A stretch of DNA of 60,732 bases from Streptomyces sp. DH41 (GTDB lineage Bacteria > Actinomycetota > Actinomycetes > Streptomycetales > Streptomycetaceae): contig NZ_JARVKY010000036.1 of NCBI RefSeq assembly GCF_029813785.1, positions 1 through 60,732 of the forward strand, given 5' to 3'. A model generated the notes under the pieces. That model saw only the letters and a list, made by a program, of their open reading frames with translations, made no database searches and had not been told where the DNA came from. Position numbers and translations under genes: made by a program. Below are positions 37,017 to 47,356 of this stretch, in pieces (within the stretch, counting starts at the first letter, position 1; each line of letters begins with the position of its first letter).

Positions 37017-38000
37017 GTGACAAAAGGGACTAATCCGGAGCATCCCCATTCGCCATCCGAGTTGTGCGCAGAGGGACGCCGCCTCTACGCAGACGCTCTC
37101 AGGGCTGGTCGGGTACTCAGGGGCGACGTCGAACCCGTTTCTTGCCTGCTGGACCTGGCACTGCTGCACCTCGATCCCGACGACGACGAGTGGATGCGAC
37201 CGGTGCCGCCGTCGGTAGCGCTGGCCCAACGGCTCAATCCGATCGAACGTAAGATCACCGCGCAGCGGCGACAGTCCGTAGCCTTGGCCGAACTGTTCGA
37301 GCCGTTCATGGACATCAGCGCCCAGGAAACGAGCCCTGCTCACTCCATCACGGTCCTGGAAGGCCTCGATCGCATCAACGCGGCACTCGACCTGGCAACA
37401 GCACAGTGCCACACAGAGGTACTCACGGTTCAGCCAAGCAGCCACCGGCGCCCCGAGAACCGGCTGCTGGAGGGACTGGAGCGAGACAGACCCCTGATCG
37501 AACGGGGCGTACGGATCCGCACCCTCTACCAGCACACCGCCCGGCACAGCCCGGACAGACTCGCCTACGCGGATCAGTTCACGGACGGGAAGGTGGAGTA
37601 CCGCACCATCGACGAACTCGTGGAGCGGCTCATCATCTGCGACGAGAGCGTGGCCTTCATTCCCGTCCGCGAGGACCGGCAGGTCGCCCTGGAGCTCCGG
37701 CATCCCGGCCTCGTTCAGTACCTGGTGCGGGTCTTCGAGTTCATATGGAACCGCGCCGTGCCGCTGAGCGCCGGCGCTCCCTACGAAGCAGACTCGGGTG
37801 GTATCACGGAGATCCAGCATTCAATCGCGAAGCTCCTGGTGGAAGGCCACGTGGACGAGGCCATAGCCCGCCGCCTCGGCATGAACGTGCGCACCTGCCG
37901 GGCACACATAGCCAAACTCGCCCAGGCCCTGGGCAGTGGAAGCCGCGCCCAGCTCGGCTACCTCATCGCGCAGTCGGGAATCCTGAAGCAGGACCACTGA
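37017..38000 (+). CDS. LuxR-type regulator with PLD/TrmB-like sensor, paralogue 1
   Basis: A 327-residue regulator. The N-terminal region has the family signature SELCAEGRRLYADALRAGRV and CLLDLALLHLDPDD. The middle (residues ~125-235; EVLTVQPSSHRRPENRLLEGLERDRPLIERGVRIRTLYQHTARHS in outline) resembles the TrmB/phospholipase-D-like sensor domain. The LuxR-like helix-turn-helix is at the C-terminus (ITEIQHSIAKLLVEGHVDEAIARRLGMNVRTCRAHIAKLAQALG region). GTG 37017 has GGGGGGTGG upstream and gives the same length as paralogue 2; ATG 36987 lacks a ribosome site. It is divergent from the exported peptide unit. Confidence 0.88.
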   Translation: MTKGTNPEHPHSPSELCAEGRRLYADALRAGRVLRGDVEPVSCLLDLALLHLDPDDDEWMRPVPPSVALAQRLNPIERKITAQRRQSVALAELFEPFMDISAQETSPAHSITVLEGLDRINAALDLATAQCHTEVLTVQPSSHRRPENRLLEGLERDRPLIERGVRIRTLYQHTARHSPDRLAYADQFTDGKVEYRTIDELVERLIICDESVAFIPVREDRQVALELRHPGLVQYLVRVFEFIWNRAVPLSAGAPYEADSGGITEIQHSIAKLLVEGHVDEAIARRLGMNVRTCRAHIAKLAQALGSGSRAQLGYLIAQSGILKQDH

Positions 38001-38021
38001 GCCCCGAGGAGGAGGGCCCGC

Positions 38022-39005
38022 GTGACAGCAGAGGTACACCACCACGGACCAGAGGAGTTGTGCCAGGCAGGCCTGGACCTCTATGCCCGCGCACTGCGTG
38101 AAGGGTATGTGTCCGGTGCCGAGGCAACATCCACGCCCTGCCTGGTCGACAACGGCATACTCCACCCCTCCATCGAGGACCTACGCAGACTGGAACCCGT
38201 GCCGCCAACTGTCGCACTGCAACGCCTGCTTCGCTCCTCAGATGAGCGCATCGTCGGTGAACGTCGCCGCGGCGAGCGCCTCGCCGACGCCTTCGAACCC
38301 CTCATACGGCTCGAAGGGCCAGCCACTGCGAGCAAGGAAACTCCGCCCCTCAGACTCCTCAACAGCAAGGAGCGAGCGGGCCTGGCCATCACCGAGGCCA
38401 TGGCCGAGGGCACAGAGCAACTCCTGACCATCCAACCGCACGACGGTCTCATCACCGGGCCTTTCCACTACCACGAAGCAGCCATGCAAAGGGACCAGGC
38501 GTTCATCGACGGCGGTGGTCGTGTTCGCGCTCTGTACCAGCACACCGTGCGCCATGCCCCTCTGATCATCGGGCGCTACGAGCGCCTGACGGGCGACGTG
38601 GAGGCCCGCACCCTCGACGAAGTGACCGAGCGCCTCATCATCGTCGACCGCACGGTCGCCTTCATCCCCGCCAGCGCCGACCGCACCCTCGCCCTCGAAG
38701 TCCGCCACCCCGCCCTCGTCGCCTACTTCATCAACACCTTCGACCGCCTCTGGCACCTCGCCACCCCCATGCACCCCCAAGCCGTCCGCCAGCCCACCCT
38801 CAACGGCATCACCCCCCGCCAACGCGCCATAGCCGCCCTCCTCATCGAAGGCCACACCGACACCGACATCGCCGACCGCCTCGGCATGAACGTCCGCACC
38901 GCCCGCGTCCACATCGCCAAACTCGCCGCCACCCTAGGCAGCGAAAGCCGAGCACAACTCGGCTACCTCATCGGGCAGTCGGGGATTCTGGACCAGGAAC
39001 CCTGA
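38022..39005 (+). CDS. LuxR-type regulator, paralogue 2, mosaic codon usage
   Basis: A 327-residue paralogue of the preceding gene, starting 21 bp after it (GTG 38022 with GAGGAGGAGG upstream), so both share a transcript. It has the same layout: EELCQAGLDLYARALREGYV, CLVDNGILHPS, sensor block QLLTIQPHDGLITGPFHYH and RVRALYQHTVRHAP, and helix-turn-helix ITPRQRAIAALLIEGHTDTDIADRLGMNVRTARVHIAKLAATLG in outline. From about 38640 to 38985 codon choice changes abruptly to near-exclusive C endings with G avoided (CTC, GAA, CAA, AAA), suggesting recombination. The last 38 bp overlap paralogue 3 tail to tail. Confidence 0.88.
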   Translation: MTAEVHHHGPEELCQAGLDLYARALREGYVSGAEATSTPCLVDNGILHPSIEDLRRLEPVPPTVALQRLLRSSDERIVGERRRGERLADAFEPLIRLEGPATASKETPPLRLLNSKERAGLAITEAMAEGTEQLLTIQPHDGLITGPFHYHEAAMQRDQAFIDGGGRVRALYQHTVRHAPLIIGRYERLTGDVEARTLDEVTERLIIVDRTVAFIPASADRTLALEVRHPALVAYFINTFDRLWHLATPMHPQAVRQPTLNGITPRQRAIAALLIEGHTDTDIADRLGMNVRTARVHIAKLAATLGSESRAQLGYLIGQSGILDQEP

Positions 39006-40011
39006 CGGGGGCGGCCGGCGCCGTGCCGCGCGGGGAGCCGTCCAGGCCCGCTTGGGCGATGCGCACCCCCAACTGCGTGCGGCTGGTCGCGCCCAGGGTC
39101 TCCGAGAGGCGGGCGATGTGGGCGCGGGCCGTGCGGACACTTATGCCGAGCCGTTCCGCGATCACCGCGTCCTGGTGGCCCTCCGCCAGCAGCGCCGCGA
39201 TGGACTGCTCGCGGTGGGAGATGCCCTCGATGCCGGTGTCGGGAAGCGGGACGGTCAGGGGGATCGCCAGGCGCCAAAGGCGTTCGAAGACCGTGACCAG
39301 GTAGGCGACCAGAGCGGGATGCCGTAGCTCCAGGGCCATCGTGCGCTCGGTGTTGGCGGGGACGAAGGCCACCGTGCGGTCGAAGAGGATGAGGCGGTCG
39401 ATGACCTCGTCGAGGGTGCGGGCCTCCACCGTGTCGCCCATCAGCTCCAGGTAGTTGAGCAGGCCCTGTCCGTGCCGGGCGACGTGTGTGTACAGGTCCC
39501 GCATCCGCACCCCGCGCCCGCGCAGCGCCAGCGCCCGGTGCAGCCCCTCCGACAGCTCGTGCTCACGCCGGATGCCGCCGGGCTGGACGGTCAGCACCTC
39601 CGTCGTACACGCCTGCGTCGCCTCGTCCATCGCCGCCTGGATGCGGGCCAGGCCGTCCAGGACCCGGATCGCCGTGCCCTCGGCACCGGCCACCGTCTGG
39701 ATCTGCCGGCCGAGGCCCGCGTACCACTCGAAGGCCTCCACCGCGGAACCCACCCGCCGCTGACTGGCGCTGACCTCGTCGTGGACCCCGCGCAGCAGGC
39801 GGGTCATGACCTCCTGCGGGGAGGTCGGCACCAGCCAGTCCATGTCGTCGGGGTCGGGGTGCAGCAGGGCCAGCTCCAGCAGGCAGGGCACCGAGTCCGC
39901 GTCCCGGCGGGGCAACCGGCCGCGCCGTACGGCCCGGGAGTACACGCGGTCCCCGGCCGCGCACAGCCGGTCGGCACCGTGTGGATGCTCATCCGCCCCG
40001 TGCCCGGCCAT
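38968..40011 (-). CDS. LuxR-type regulator, paralogue 3
   Basis: A 347-residue paralogue on the opposite strand. The family N-terminus is DRLCAAGDRVYSRAVRRGRL and CLLELALLHPDPDD, the sensor EVLTVQPGGIRREHELSEGL and VRMRDLYTHVARHGQG, and the helix-turn-helix ISHREQSIAALLAEGHQDAVIAERLGISVRTARAHIARLSETLG in outline. It has about 20 extra C-terminal residues. ATG 40011 aligns with the lengths of the other copies; the open frame runs to 40083. Its codons are ordinary Streptomyces type, so it is probably the ancestral copy. All three probably sense an unknown ligand. Confidence 0.87.
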   Translation of the reverse strand: MAGHGADEHPHGADRLCAAGDRVYSRAVRRGRLPRRDADSVPCLLELALLHPDPDDMDWLVPTSPQEVMTRLLRGVHDEVSASQRRVGSAVEAFEWYAGLGRQIQTVAGAEGTAIRVLDGLARIQAAMDEATQACTTEVLTVQPGGIRREHELSEGLHRALALRGRGVRMRDLYTHVARHGQGLLNYLELMGDTVEARTLDEVIDRLILFDRTVAFVPANTERTMALELRHPALVAYLVTVFERLWRLAIPLTVPLPDTGIEGISHREQSIAALLAEGHQDAVIAERLGISVRTARAHIARLSETLGATSRTQLGVRIAQAGLDGSPRGTAPAAPVRVPGPESPTAR

Positions 40012-40162
40012 CGCCCATCCCACCCCCGGTTCCGGCTCTTTCCGCAGCGCAACTATGCGCGGCCGGGACCGGGTCCGCAACACGGCTCCGCACGGGGCAA
40101 CGGCTGAAAAATGTTGGTTGCCACCGGTATGCCCGGGATGGTGTGCCGGGCCCGGTCCGGGA

Positions 40163-41281
40163 CTACTTCAGCCCGATCTCCGCGCACTCCTCCGCGTACT
40201 TGGCGGTGCAGATGTCGGAGACCTTGTAGAAGCCGTCCGCGACGACGGTCTGCTCGATGTTGTCCTGGGTCAGGGCGACGACCGGGACGAGCTGCGCGGG
40301 GATGCCCTTGTGGGTGGGGCTGTCGACCTTCTCGCGGGCGAGCGCGTCGAACTGGATGTCCCGGCCCTGGATCCGCGCCACGGCCATCTCCGCGGCGCTC
40401 TCGGCCTCCTGCGGGTAGGACTTGTACACGCTCATGTACTGCTCGCCGGCGACGATCCGCTGCACCGCCGTGAGTTCCGCGTCCTGGCCGGTGATCGGCG
40501 GCAGGTCGGTGGCGCCCGCGTCCTCCAGGGCCTTGATGATGCCGCCCGCCATGCTGTCGTTGGCGGAGTAGACGCCCGCGATGTTCTTCAGGCCGACCTT
40601 CTCGATCGCCTCGATCATGTTCGCCTCGGCGTTCTGCGCCTTCCAGTCCTTGGTGTCGAAGGACTGGGCGATCGTCACCTTGCCGTTCAGCTCGGCCAGC
40701 GCACCCGCCTTGAACTGCTTGGCGTTCGGGTCGGTGGACGAGCCGTTCATCATGACGATCTTGTCGGAGCTGTCGGCGCCTTCGCCGAGCGCCTCGATGA
40801 GGGAGCGGCCCTGGACCTCGCCGACCAGCTCGTTGTCGAAGGAGATGTAGGCGTCGACCGGACCCTCGGCCAGCCGGTCGTAGGCGATGACCGGGATGCC
40901 GGCGTCGTCGGCGTTCTGCACGCTGGTACTGATGGACTTCGCGTCGACCGCGTCCAGGACGATCACGTCGACCTTGTCGTCGATCATCTGCTGCATCTGG
41001 GCGGCCTGCTTCGAGGCCTTCCCCTCGGCGTTGGCGTACTTGACGTCGCCCTGCTCACGCGTGAGCTCGGCGACCTTCGCCTTGAAGAACGGGTAGTCGA
41101 AGTGCTCGTACCGCGTGTTCTCCTTCTCCGGGAGCAGCAGGCCCACAGTGATGTCGTTGCCCTTGGTCGGGCTTGCCTCGTCACTGCTCTCCGACGCGCC
41201 CAGCACGCCACAGGCGGCCAGCGAAAGGGTCATCATGGACGCGGCCACGGATATGGCGATACGACGGGCACGGCTGTTCAC
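40163..41281 (-). CDS. Orphan sugar-binding lipoprotein (ChvE/RbsB type)
   Basis: A 372-residue periplasmic-binding-protein-like lipoprotein. The N-terminus is a lipoprotein signal with lipobox SLAAC, the modified cysteine being residue 24. The mature protein follows the xylose/multiple-sugar ChvE pattern (ITVGLLLPEKENTRYEHFDYPFF; VDVIVLDAVDAKSISTSVQNADDAGIPVIAYDRL; ITGQDAELTAVQRIVAGEQYMSVYKSY in outline). No ATPase or permease gene is adjacent, so it must use partners elsewhere or act as a sensor. GTG 41281 follows GGAAGG by 9 nt; the upstream open frame lacks signals. Confidence 0.92.
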   Translation of the reverse strand: MNSRARRIAISVAASMMTLSLAACGVLGASESSDEASPTKGNDITVGLLLPEKENTRYEHFDYPFFKAKVAELTREQGDVKYANAEGKASKQAAQMQQMIDDKVDVIVLDAVDAKSISTSVQNADDAGIPVIAYDRLAEGPVDAYISFDNELVGEVQGRSLIEALGEGADSSDKIVMMNGSSTDPNAKQFKAGALAELNGKVTIAQSFDTKDWKAQNAEANMIEAIEKVGLKNIAGVYSANDSMAGGIIKALEDAGATDLPPITGQDAELTAVQRIVAGEQYMSVYKSYPQEAESAAEMAVARIQGRDIQFDALAREKVDSPTHKGIPAQLVPVVALTQDNIEQTVVADGFYKVSDICTAKYAEECAEIGLK

Positions 41282-41393
41282 TGCACTTACCTTCCGACAC
41301 ACGGGCGTTGTGGTGACCCAGGTGAAGGAAGCCAACGCTGTCTTCACTAAATCGTCAAGAAGTACTAGACCAATGAGACAGCACCGTTGCGAA

Positions 41394-41427
41394 CAGGCCC
41401 GGAGGTTCGGTCGAATCTCCGGGCCTG
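41394..41427. terminator. Terminator of the dnaK operon
   Basis: CAGGCCCGGAG pairs perfectly with CTCCGGGCCTG (11 bp, 12-nt loop), 29 bp after the hspR stop. It separates the dnaK operon from the lipoprotein promoter. Confidence 0.85.
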
Positions 41428-41455
41428 TCGTCGCCGTTCTGCCTTGTGCGGCCGG

Positions 41456-41920
41456 TCAGTCGGGGGACTGACCGTGCCGCTTGGGCCGCCACACCACCAG
41501 GGCGCTGGTCTGCTGTACCTCCTGGTACGGAACCAGGTCGCGGCGGTACGAGGCGTGCACCGCCGCCTCGCGCTGGCGCATCGCCGTGGCCGCGCCGTCG
41601 AGGGCGTCCTGCAGCTCGGCCATGCGGGCCTGGAGGGCGGCGACCTGGTTCTCCAGTTCGATGATGCGCTTGATTCCGGCCAGGTTGATGCCCTCGTCCT
41701 GCGACAGCTGCTGCACCGTGCGGAGCAGGTCGATGTCGCGGGCCGAGTAGCGCCGGCCGCGGCCGGCGGTGCGGTCCGGGGAGACCAGGCCGAGGCGGTC
41801 GTACTGGCGCAGGGTCTGCGGGTGCAGGCCGGAGAGCTGGGCCGCCACCGAGATGACGTAGACCGGGGTGTCCTCGGTCAGTTCATACGGATTGCGTCGA
41901 CGACCGTCCATCTCCGTCAT
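41456..41920 (-). CDS. hspR: Heat-shock repressor HspR
   Basis: MerR-family autorepressor of the dnaK operon and clpB. The 154-residue protein has the MerR helix-turn-helix (VYVISVAAQLSGLHPQTLRQYDRLGLVSPDRT in outline, residues ~20-50), RYSARDIDLLRTVQQLSQDEGINLAGIKRI and a coiled-coil ELENQVAALQARMAELQ. From work on S. coelicolor, HspR binds HAIR elements with DnaK as co-repressor. The start overlaps the dnaJ stop (ATGA); ATG 41911 is an alternative. It is last in the operon, followed by a terminator. Confidence 0.97.
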   Translation of the reverse strand: MTEMDGRRRNPYELTEDTPVYVISVAAQLSGLHPQTLRQYDRLGLVSPDRTAGRGRRYSARDIDLLRTVQQLSQDEGINLAGIKRIIELENQVAALQARMAELQDALDGAATAMRQREAAVHASYRRDLVPYQEVQQTSALVVWRPKRHGQSPD

Positions 41921-43122
41921 GCTCCCTTCGCGGCCTGGAACAGCTCCGCCCGCGGATCCTCGTCCGCGGTCGCCTCGCGATACGCCTCGAGCGCATCACG
42001 AGCCTTCCCCGTCAGGTCCTTCGGAACACTCACCTCCACGGTGACCAGAAGGTCACCGCGGGTGCCGTCCTTACGGACCGCGCCCTTGCCCCGGGCGCGC
42101 ATGGTGCGCCCGCCCGGTGTGCCCGCCGGCAGTTTCAGCGTGACGGGCGGGCCACCCAGGGTCGGGACCCGGACCTCGCCGCCGAGGGCGGCCTCGGCGT
42201 AGGTGACCGGGACCGTGACGGTGAGGTTGTCGCCCTTGCGGCCGAAGACGGGGTGGTCCTTGACGTGGACGACCACGTACAGATCACCCGCCGGGCCGCC
42301 CCGCTCGCCCGGCGTGCCCTTGCCGCGCAGCCGGATGCGCTGTCCGTCCGACACCCCGGCCGGGATGCGGACCTGCATCGTCCGGGAGGACTTGGCGCGT
42401 CCGGAACCCTTGCAGACGTCGCAGGGGTCCTCCGCGATCAGACCGCGGCCCTTGCAGTCCGGGCACGGGTCGGTGAGCGAGAAGCCACCGCCCGAACCCC
42501 GGGCGACCTGACCGGTGCCGACGCAGGTCGGGCACACGCGCGGCGTGCCGTTCTTGTCGCCGGTGCCCGAACAGGCCTTGCAGGGTGACTGCGAGGACAT
42601 CCGCAGCGGGACCGTCGCGCCCTCGATGGCCTCCATGAAGCTCAGGGTGACCTCGGACTCGATGTCCTGGCCGCGCCGCGGCTGGGTCCGCGTGCCGGTG
42701 CCGGCGCCGCCGGCTCCGGTGCGGTTGAACAGGCCCCCGAAGACGTCGCCGAGCCCGCCGCCGAAGCCGCCGGCTCCGCCCTGGCCCCCGCCTCCGCCCT
42801 GGGCGCCGCCTCCGAAGAGGTCGCCCAGGTCGAAGTTGAAGGTGCCGCCGCCGCCCGCGCCCGGCCCCGGTCGGAAACCGCCGTTGCCGAAGAGGCTGCG
42901 GGCCTCGTCGTACTCCTTGCGCTTCTTGGGGTCACCGAGGATGTCGTTGGCCTCGGAGATCTCCTTGAAGCGCTCCTCCGCCTTGGCGTTCCCCTTGTTG
43001 GCGTCCGGGTGGTACTCGCGGGCGAGCTTCCGGTACGCCTTCTTGATCTCGGCCTCGGTGGCGTCCTTGGGGACGCCGAGGACCTTGTAGTAGTCCTTCT
43101 CGATGAAGTCCTTGGTGCTCAT
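41917..43122 (-). CDS. dnaJ: Chaperone DnaJ (type I)
   Basis: J-domain co-chaperone that delivers substrates to DnaK and stimulates its ATPase. The 401-residue protein has the J-domain with HPD (REYHPDANKG, residues ~37-46) and a Gly/Phe-rich linker (FGGGAQGGGGGQGGAGGFGGG). Four CXXCXGXG zinc repeats follow (CKACSGTG, CPTCVGTG, CPDCKGRG, CDVCKGSG), then the C-terminal client-binding domains. It lies between grpE and hspR with an ATGA overlap into hspR. Confidence 0.97.
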   Translation of the reverse strand: MSTKDFIEKDYYKVLGVPKDATEAEIKKAYRKLAREYHPDANKGNAKAEERFKEISEANDILGDPKKRKEYDEARSLFGNGGFRPGPGAGGGGTFNFDLGDLFGGGAQGGGGGQGGAGGFGGGLGDVFGGLFNRTGAGGAGTGTRTQPRRGQDIESEVTLSFMEAIEGATVPLRMSSQSPCKACSGTGDKNGTPRVCPTCVGTGQVARGSGGGFSLTDPCPDCKGRGLIAEDPCDVCKGSGRAKSSRTMQVRIPAGVSDGQRIRLRGKGTPGERGGPAGDLYVVVHVKDHPVFGRKGDNLTVTVPVTYAEAALGGEVRVPTLGGPPVTLKLPAGTPGGRTMRARGKGAVRKDGTRGDLLVTVEVSVPKDLTGKARDALEAYREATADEDPRAELFQAAKGA

Positions 43123-43155
43123 CCCCGACGTCCCTCCTCTCCGGTCACTTCGAGC

Positions 43156-43868
43156 TCAGCCCTCCTCCGGGCCACCGCTCTCCTTGTTCCCGGTGTTTCC
43201 GGCGTTCCCGGCGTTCCCAGTACTTCCGGCGCTGCCGGCGTTCTCCGCGGAGTCGGCCTGTGCCTCGGTGCTCTCCTCGGCCGGCTTGGCCGGCTGCGCG
43301 CCCGGCTGCGGCTCGGCGACCGCCACCCGCGCGGGGCGGATGGTGCGCTCGCCGATCCGGTACCCGGGCTGCAGAATCGCCACGCAGGTCGTCTCCGTGA
43401 CGTCCGGCGCGTAGGAGTGCATCAGGGCCTCGTGGATCGTCGGGTCGAAGGGCTCGCCCTCCTTGCCGAACTGCTGGAGGCCCATCTTGGCGATGACCGC
43501 TTCCAGCGACTCCGCGACGGACTTGAAGCCGCCGACGAGTTCGCCGTGCTCCCGGGCCCGACCGATGTCGTCGAGTACGGGAAGCAGCTCGGACAGGAGG
43601 TTCGCGACGGCGACCTCCTTGACCGCGACGCGGTCCCGCTCGACCCTGCGGCGGTAGTTCTGGTACTCGGCCTGGAGTCGCTGGAGGTCCGCCGTACGCT
43701 CGTTCAGCGCCGTGCGTACCTGGTCCAGCTGGGCCACCAGGCCCGCGTTCTCGCTTGCGTCCCCGGCCGGGGCCGCCCCCTCTTCGGAGGCGGCCTTCGG
43801 CTCGGCGTCGTCAGGGGTGGCGCCGGAAGGGACGTCGGGCTTCTCCTCGAAACCCGGGGTCTCCTCCG

Positions 43869-43872
<4 letters not shown>
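43156..43872 (-). CDS. grpE: Nucleotide exchange factor GrpE
   Basis: Exchanges ADP for ATP on DnaK. The 238-residue protein has a disordered acidic N-terminus, the long helix (LDQVRTALNERTADLQRLQAEYQNYRRRVERD in outline) and the beta-wing VTETTCVAILQPGYRIGERTIRPARVAVAE in outline. Beyond the domain is an extra low-complexity tail with repeated NAGSAG, STGNAG, NAGNTG units encoded at about 43180-43250. Its GTG start overlaps the dnaK stop (GTGA), so translation is coupled. Second gene of the dnaK operon. Confidence 0.96.
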
Positions 43873-45722
<1,850 letters not shown>

Positions 45723-45742
45723 GGTGAATAACCTCCAGCTGA

Positions 45743-45763
45743 CTTGAGTGGAACAGGCTCAAG
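45743..45763. promoter_or_regulatory. HspR operator HAIR, dnaK proximal
   Basis: CTTGAGT-N7-GCTCAAG differs from the HAIR consensus at one position. It lies 20 bp upstream of the dnaK ATG in the operon promoter. Confidence 0.93.
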
Positions 45764-45794
45764 TGTGCACGACGCCCGTCGCTGGGTCAACAGA

Positions 45795-45815
45795 GGTGAG
45801 TCGAGGTCACTCAAC
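45795..45815. promoter_or_regulatory. HspR operator HAIR, dnaK distal
   Basis: GGTGAGT-N7-ACTCAAC has three mismatches to the HAIR consensus but keeps the TGAGT-N7-ACTCA core. It begins 2 bp after the stop of the upstream membrane gene, 31 bp from the proximal site, suggesting cooperative HspR binding. Confidence 0.8.
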
Positions 45816-45817
45816 TC

Positions 45818-47122
45818 TTATCCTTTCCTTACGCGCAACGACGCGCTGACCTGCGCGTTCTCCTCACTCCCGGCCTGGCGAACCGGGAAAACCGTCGCCC
45901 GGAAGGCCGCACGAGCCGGTGCGCCCGTTGCCCCGGGGGGCTCCTGAGGCCACTCCGGGGACCACTCCTGAGGCCCCTCATGAGGCCGCTCGTGAGGCCG
46001 CCCCGGCGATTCGGGCGACCCCGACTGCCCGGACCGCGCCCGCCGCGCCGCCCACCCCGGCGGTTCCGTCCGCCCCGTCCGCACCGGCGGTTCCGTCCGT
46101 TCCGTACGAGGTCCGCCGATCCGGGTCCGGACCCCCGTCCGCCGCTTCCGAGGCGCGTAGACCCGCACCCGCAGCAACGCCGCCACCACGGCGACCGCTC
46201 CGCCCGCCACCCACAGCAGCGGCGTCCTTCCCGCCCAGCCGGTGTGCACGAGCACGCCCACGAGTACCCCGCAGAACGAGGCCACACCGAGGACCACCAC
46301 CGCGCCCTGCGGAGTGAGCCCGAGCCGCCGCAGGCGGTGCGCGAGATGGTCGGGTCCGCCGCGCAGCAGGGGCCGGCCCGCCAGCCGGCGCGAGAGGAGT
46401 ACGAGGACGGCGTCGACGCCCGCCGGAGCGGTCAGCGCGAACAGCACCCCCACGCCGGTCCCGGGCTCGTGCCCCGCCCGGGTGAACACGGCCGACGCGG
46501 CGAGCACGAAGCCCGCGAAGAGCGACCCGCACGCGCCGAGCGCGATCCGCGCGGGGTGCCCGTTGTGCAGCAGGAACCCGGCCAGCGCGGCGGCCAGCGC
46601 GCTCAGCAGCCCCGCCAGCCCGTCCATCAGCTCCGCCGCGGCGCACGCGCCGACACCGAAGGCGGTCACCACACCCACTGTCCCGGCCACCCCGTCCGCG
46701 TGGTCGAGCCCCCGGAAGGCGACGGCGACCAGCGCGATCCAGCCCACGGCGAGCGTCCCGGCCACCGGCCCGGTCACCTCGTACGGCACCACGCACGCCG
46801 CCGCGACGGCCGTACCGGCGATCAGCCACCGCCGCCGCAGCCGCCAGACGTCGGCGGCCAGGCCGAGGGCGCCGACGGCCGCCGCGGCCACGAGCAGCCG
46901 GCCGACCCCCGTACCGAGGGGCACGGCACCGGTCCGGTCCCCCGCCCACGCGACCAGCCCGGTCACGAGGGCGACGGCCACACCGCCGAGCAGGGGGACG
47001 GGCCGCTGCCGTCGCCGGTCGACGAGGGAGAGGCGCAGGGCGGGCCTCCTCAGCAGCGCGGCGAGCAGGGCGGCGAGGAGAAAGGAGGCGGTGGCTGCAG
47101 CGATCCCGTAGAGCACGGCCAC
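45818..47122 (-). CDS. WecA/MraY-like polyprenyl-phosphate sugar-phosphotransferase homologue, degenerate
   Basis: A 434-residue membrane protein with about ten spans. RRRQRPVPLLGGVAV matches the first cytoplasmic loop of WecA/MraY, and GGPDHLAHRLRRLGLTP matches the HIHH-type loop (DHLHHRL). The catalytic NxxNxxDGxDGL motif is reduced to FRGLDHADGVAGTVGV, so activity is uncertain. The C-terminal 90 residues are a hydrophilic repeat tail (TGRTEPPG; RPHERPHEGPQEWSPEWPQEPP in outline). It reads toward dnaK, and its TAA ends 2 bp before the distal HAIR. The GTG start is weakly supported. Confidence 0.78.
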   Translation of the reverse strand: MAVLYGIAAATASFLLAALLAALLRRPALRLSLVDRRRQRPVPLLGGVAVALVTGLVAWAGDRTGAVPLGTGVGRLLVAAAAVGALGLAADVWRLRRRWLIAGTAVAAACVVPYEVTGPVAGTLAVGWIALVAVAFRGLDHADGVAGTVGVVTAFGVGACAAAELMDGLAGLLSALAAALAGFLLHNGHPARIALGACGSLFAGFVLAASAVFTRAGHEPGTGVGVLFALTAPAGVDAVLVLLSRRLAGRPLLRGGPDHLAHRLRRLGLTPQGAVVVLGVASFCGVLVGVLVHTGWAGRTPLLWVAGGAVAVVAALLRVRVYAPRKRRTGVRTRIGGPRTERTEPPVRTGRTEPPGWAARRARSGQSGSPESPGRPHERPHEGPQEWSPEWPQEPPGATGAPARAAFRATVFPVRQAGSEENAQVSASLRVRKG

Positions 47123-47301
47123 AACCTATGCCGGGAACAGGCTGAATATCATGATTTGCGATGAATGGCGCGTCCGACTCAGCGAGACCCCGGGACCGGA
47201 CGCCAGGCCCGCCGGTCAGGGTTGCCTCAGCGACGCAGATCACCGCACGTCCGGCTACAGTGCGGCGGAGGATGGGGGTACTCTCAGACGAACTGAATAA
47301 G

Positions 47302-47315
47302 TTACCGCTTAGTAA
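47302..47315. promoter_or_regulatory. TetR/FadR-type palindrome upstream of the Fe-S oxidoreductase
   Basis: TTACCGCTTAGTAA has TTAC/GTAA arms and a near-palindromic centre, 41 bp before the oxidoreductase ATG in an AT-rich patch. The shape fits acyl-CoA-type regulators of fatty-acid genes (inference). Confidence 0.45.
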
Positions 47316-47356
47316 TACCGCCCCCTCGTAACCTCGCAGGCCCGAGGAGCCCCAAA

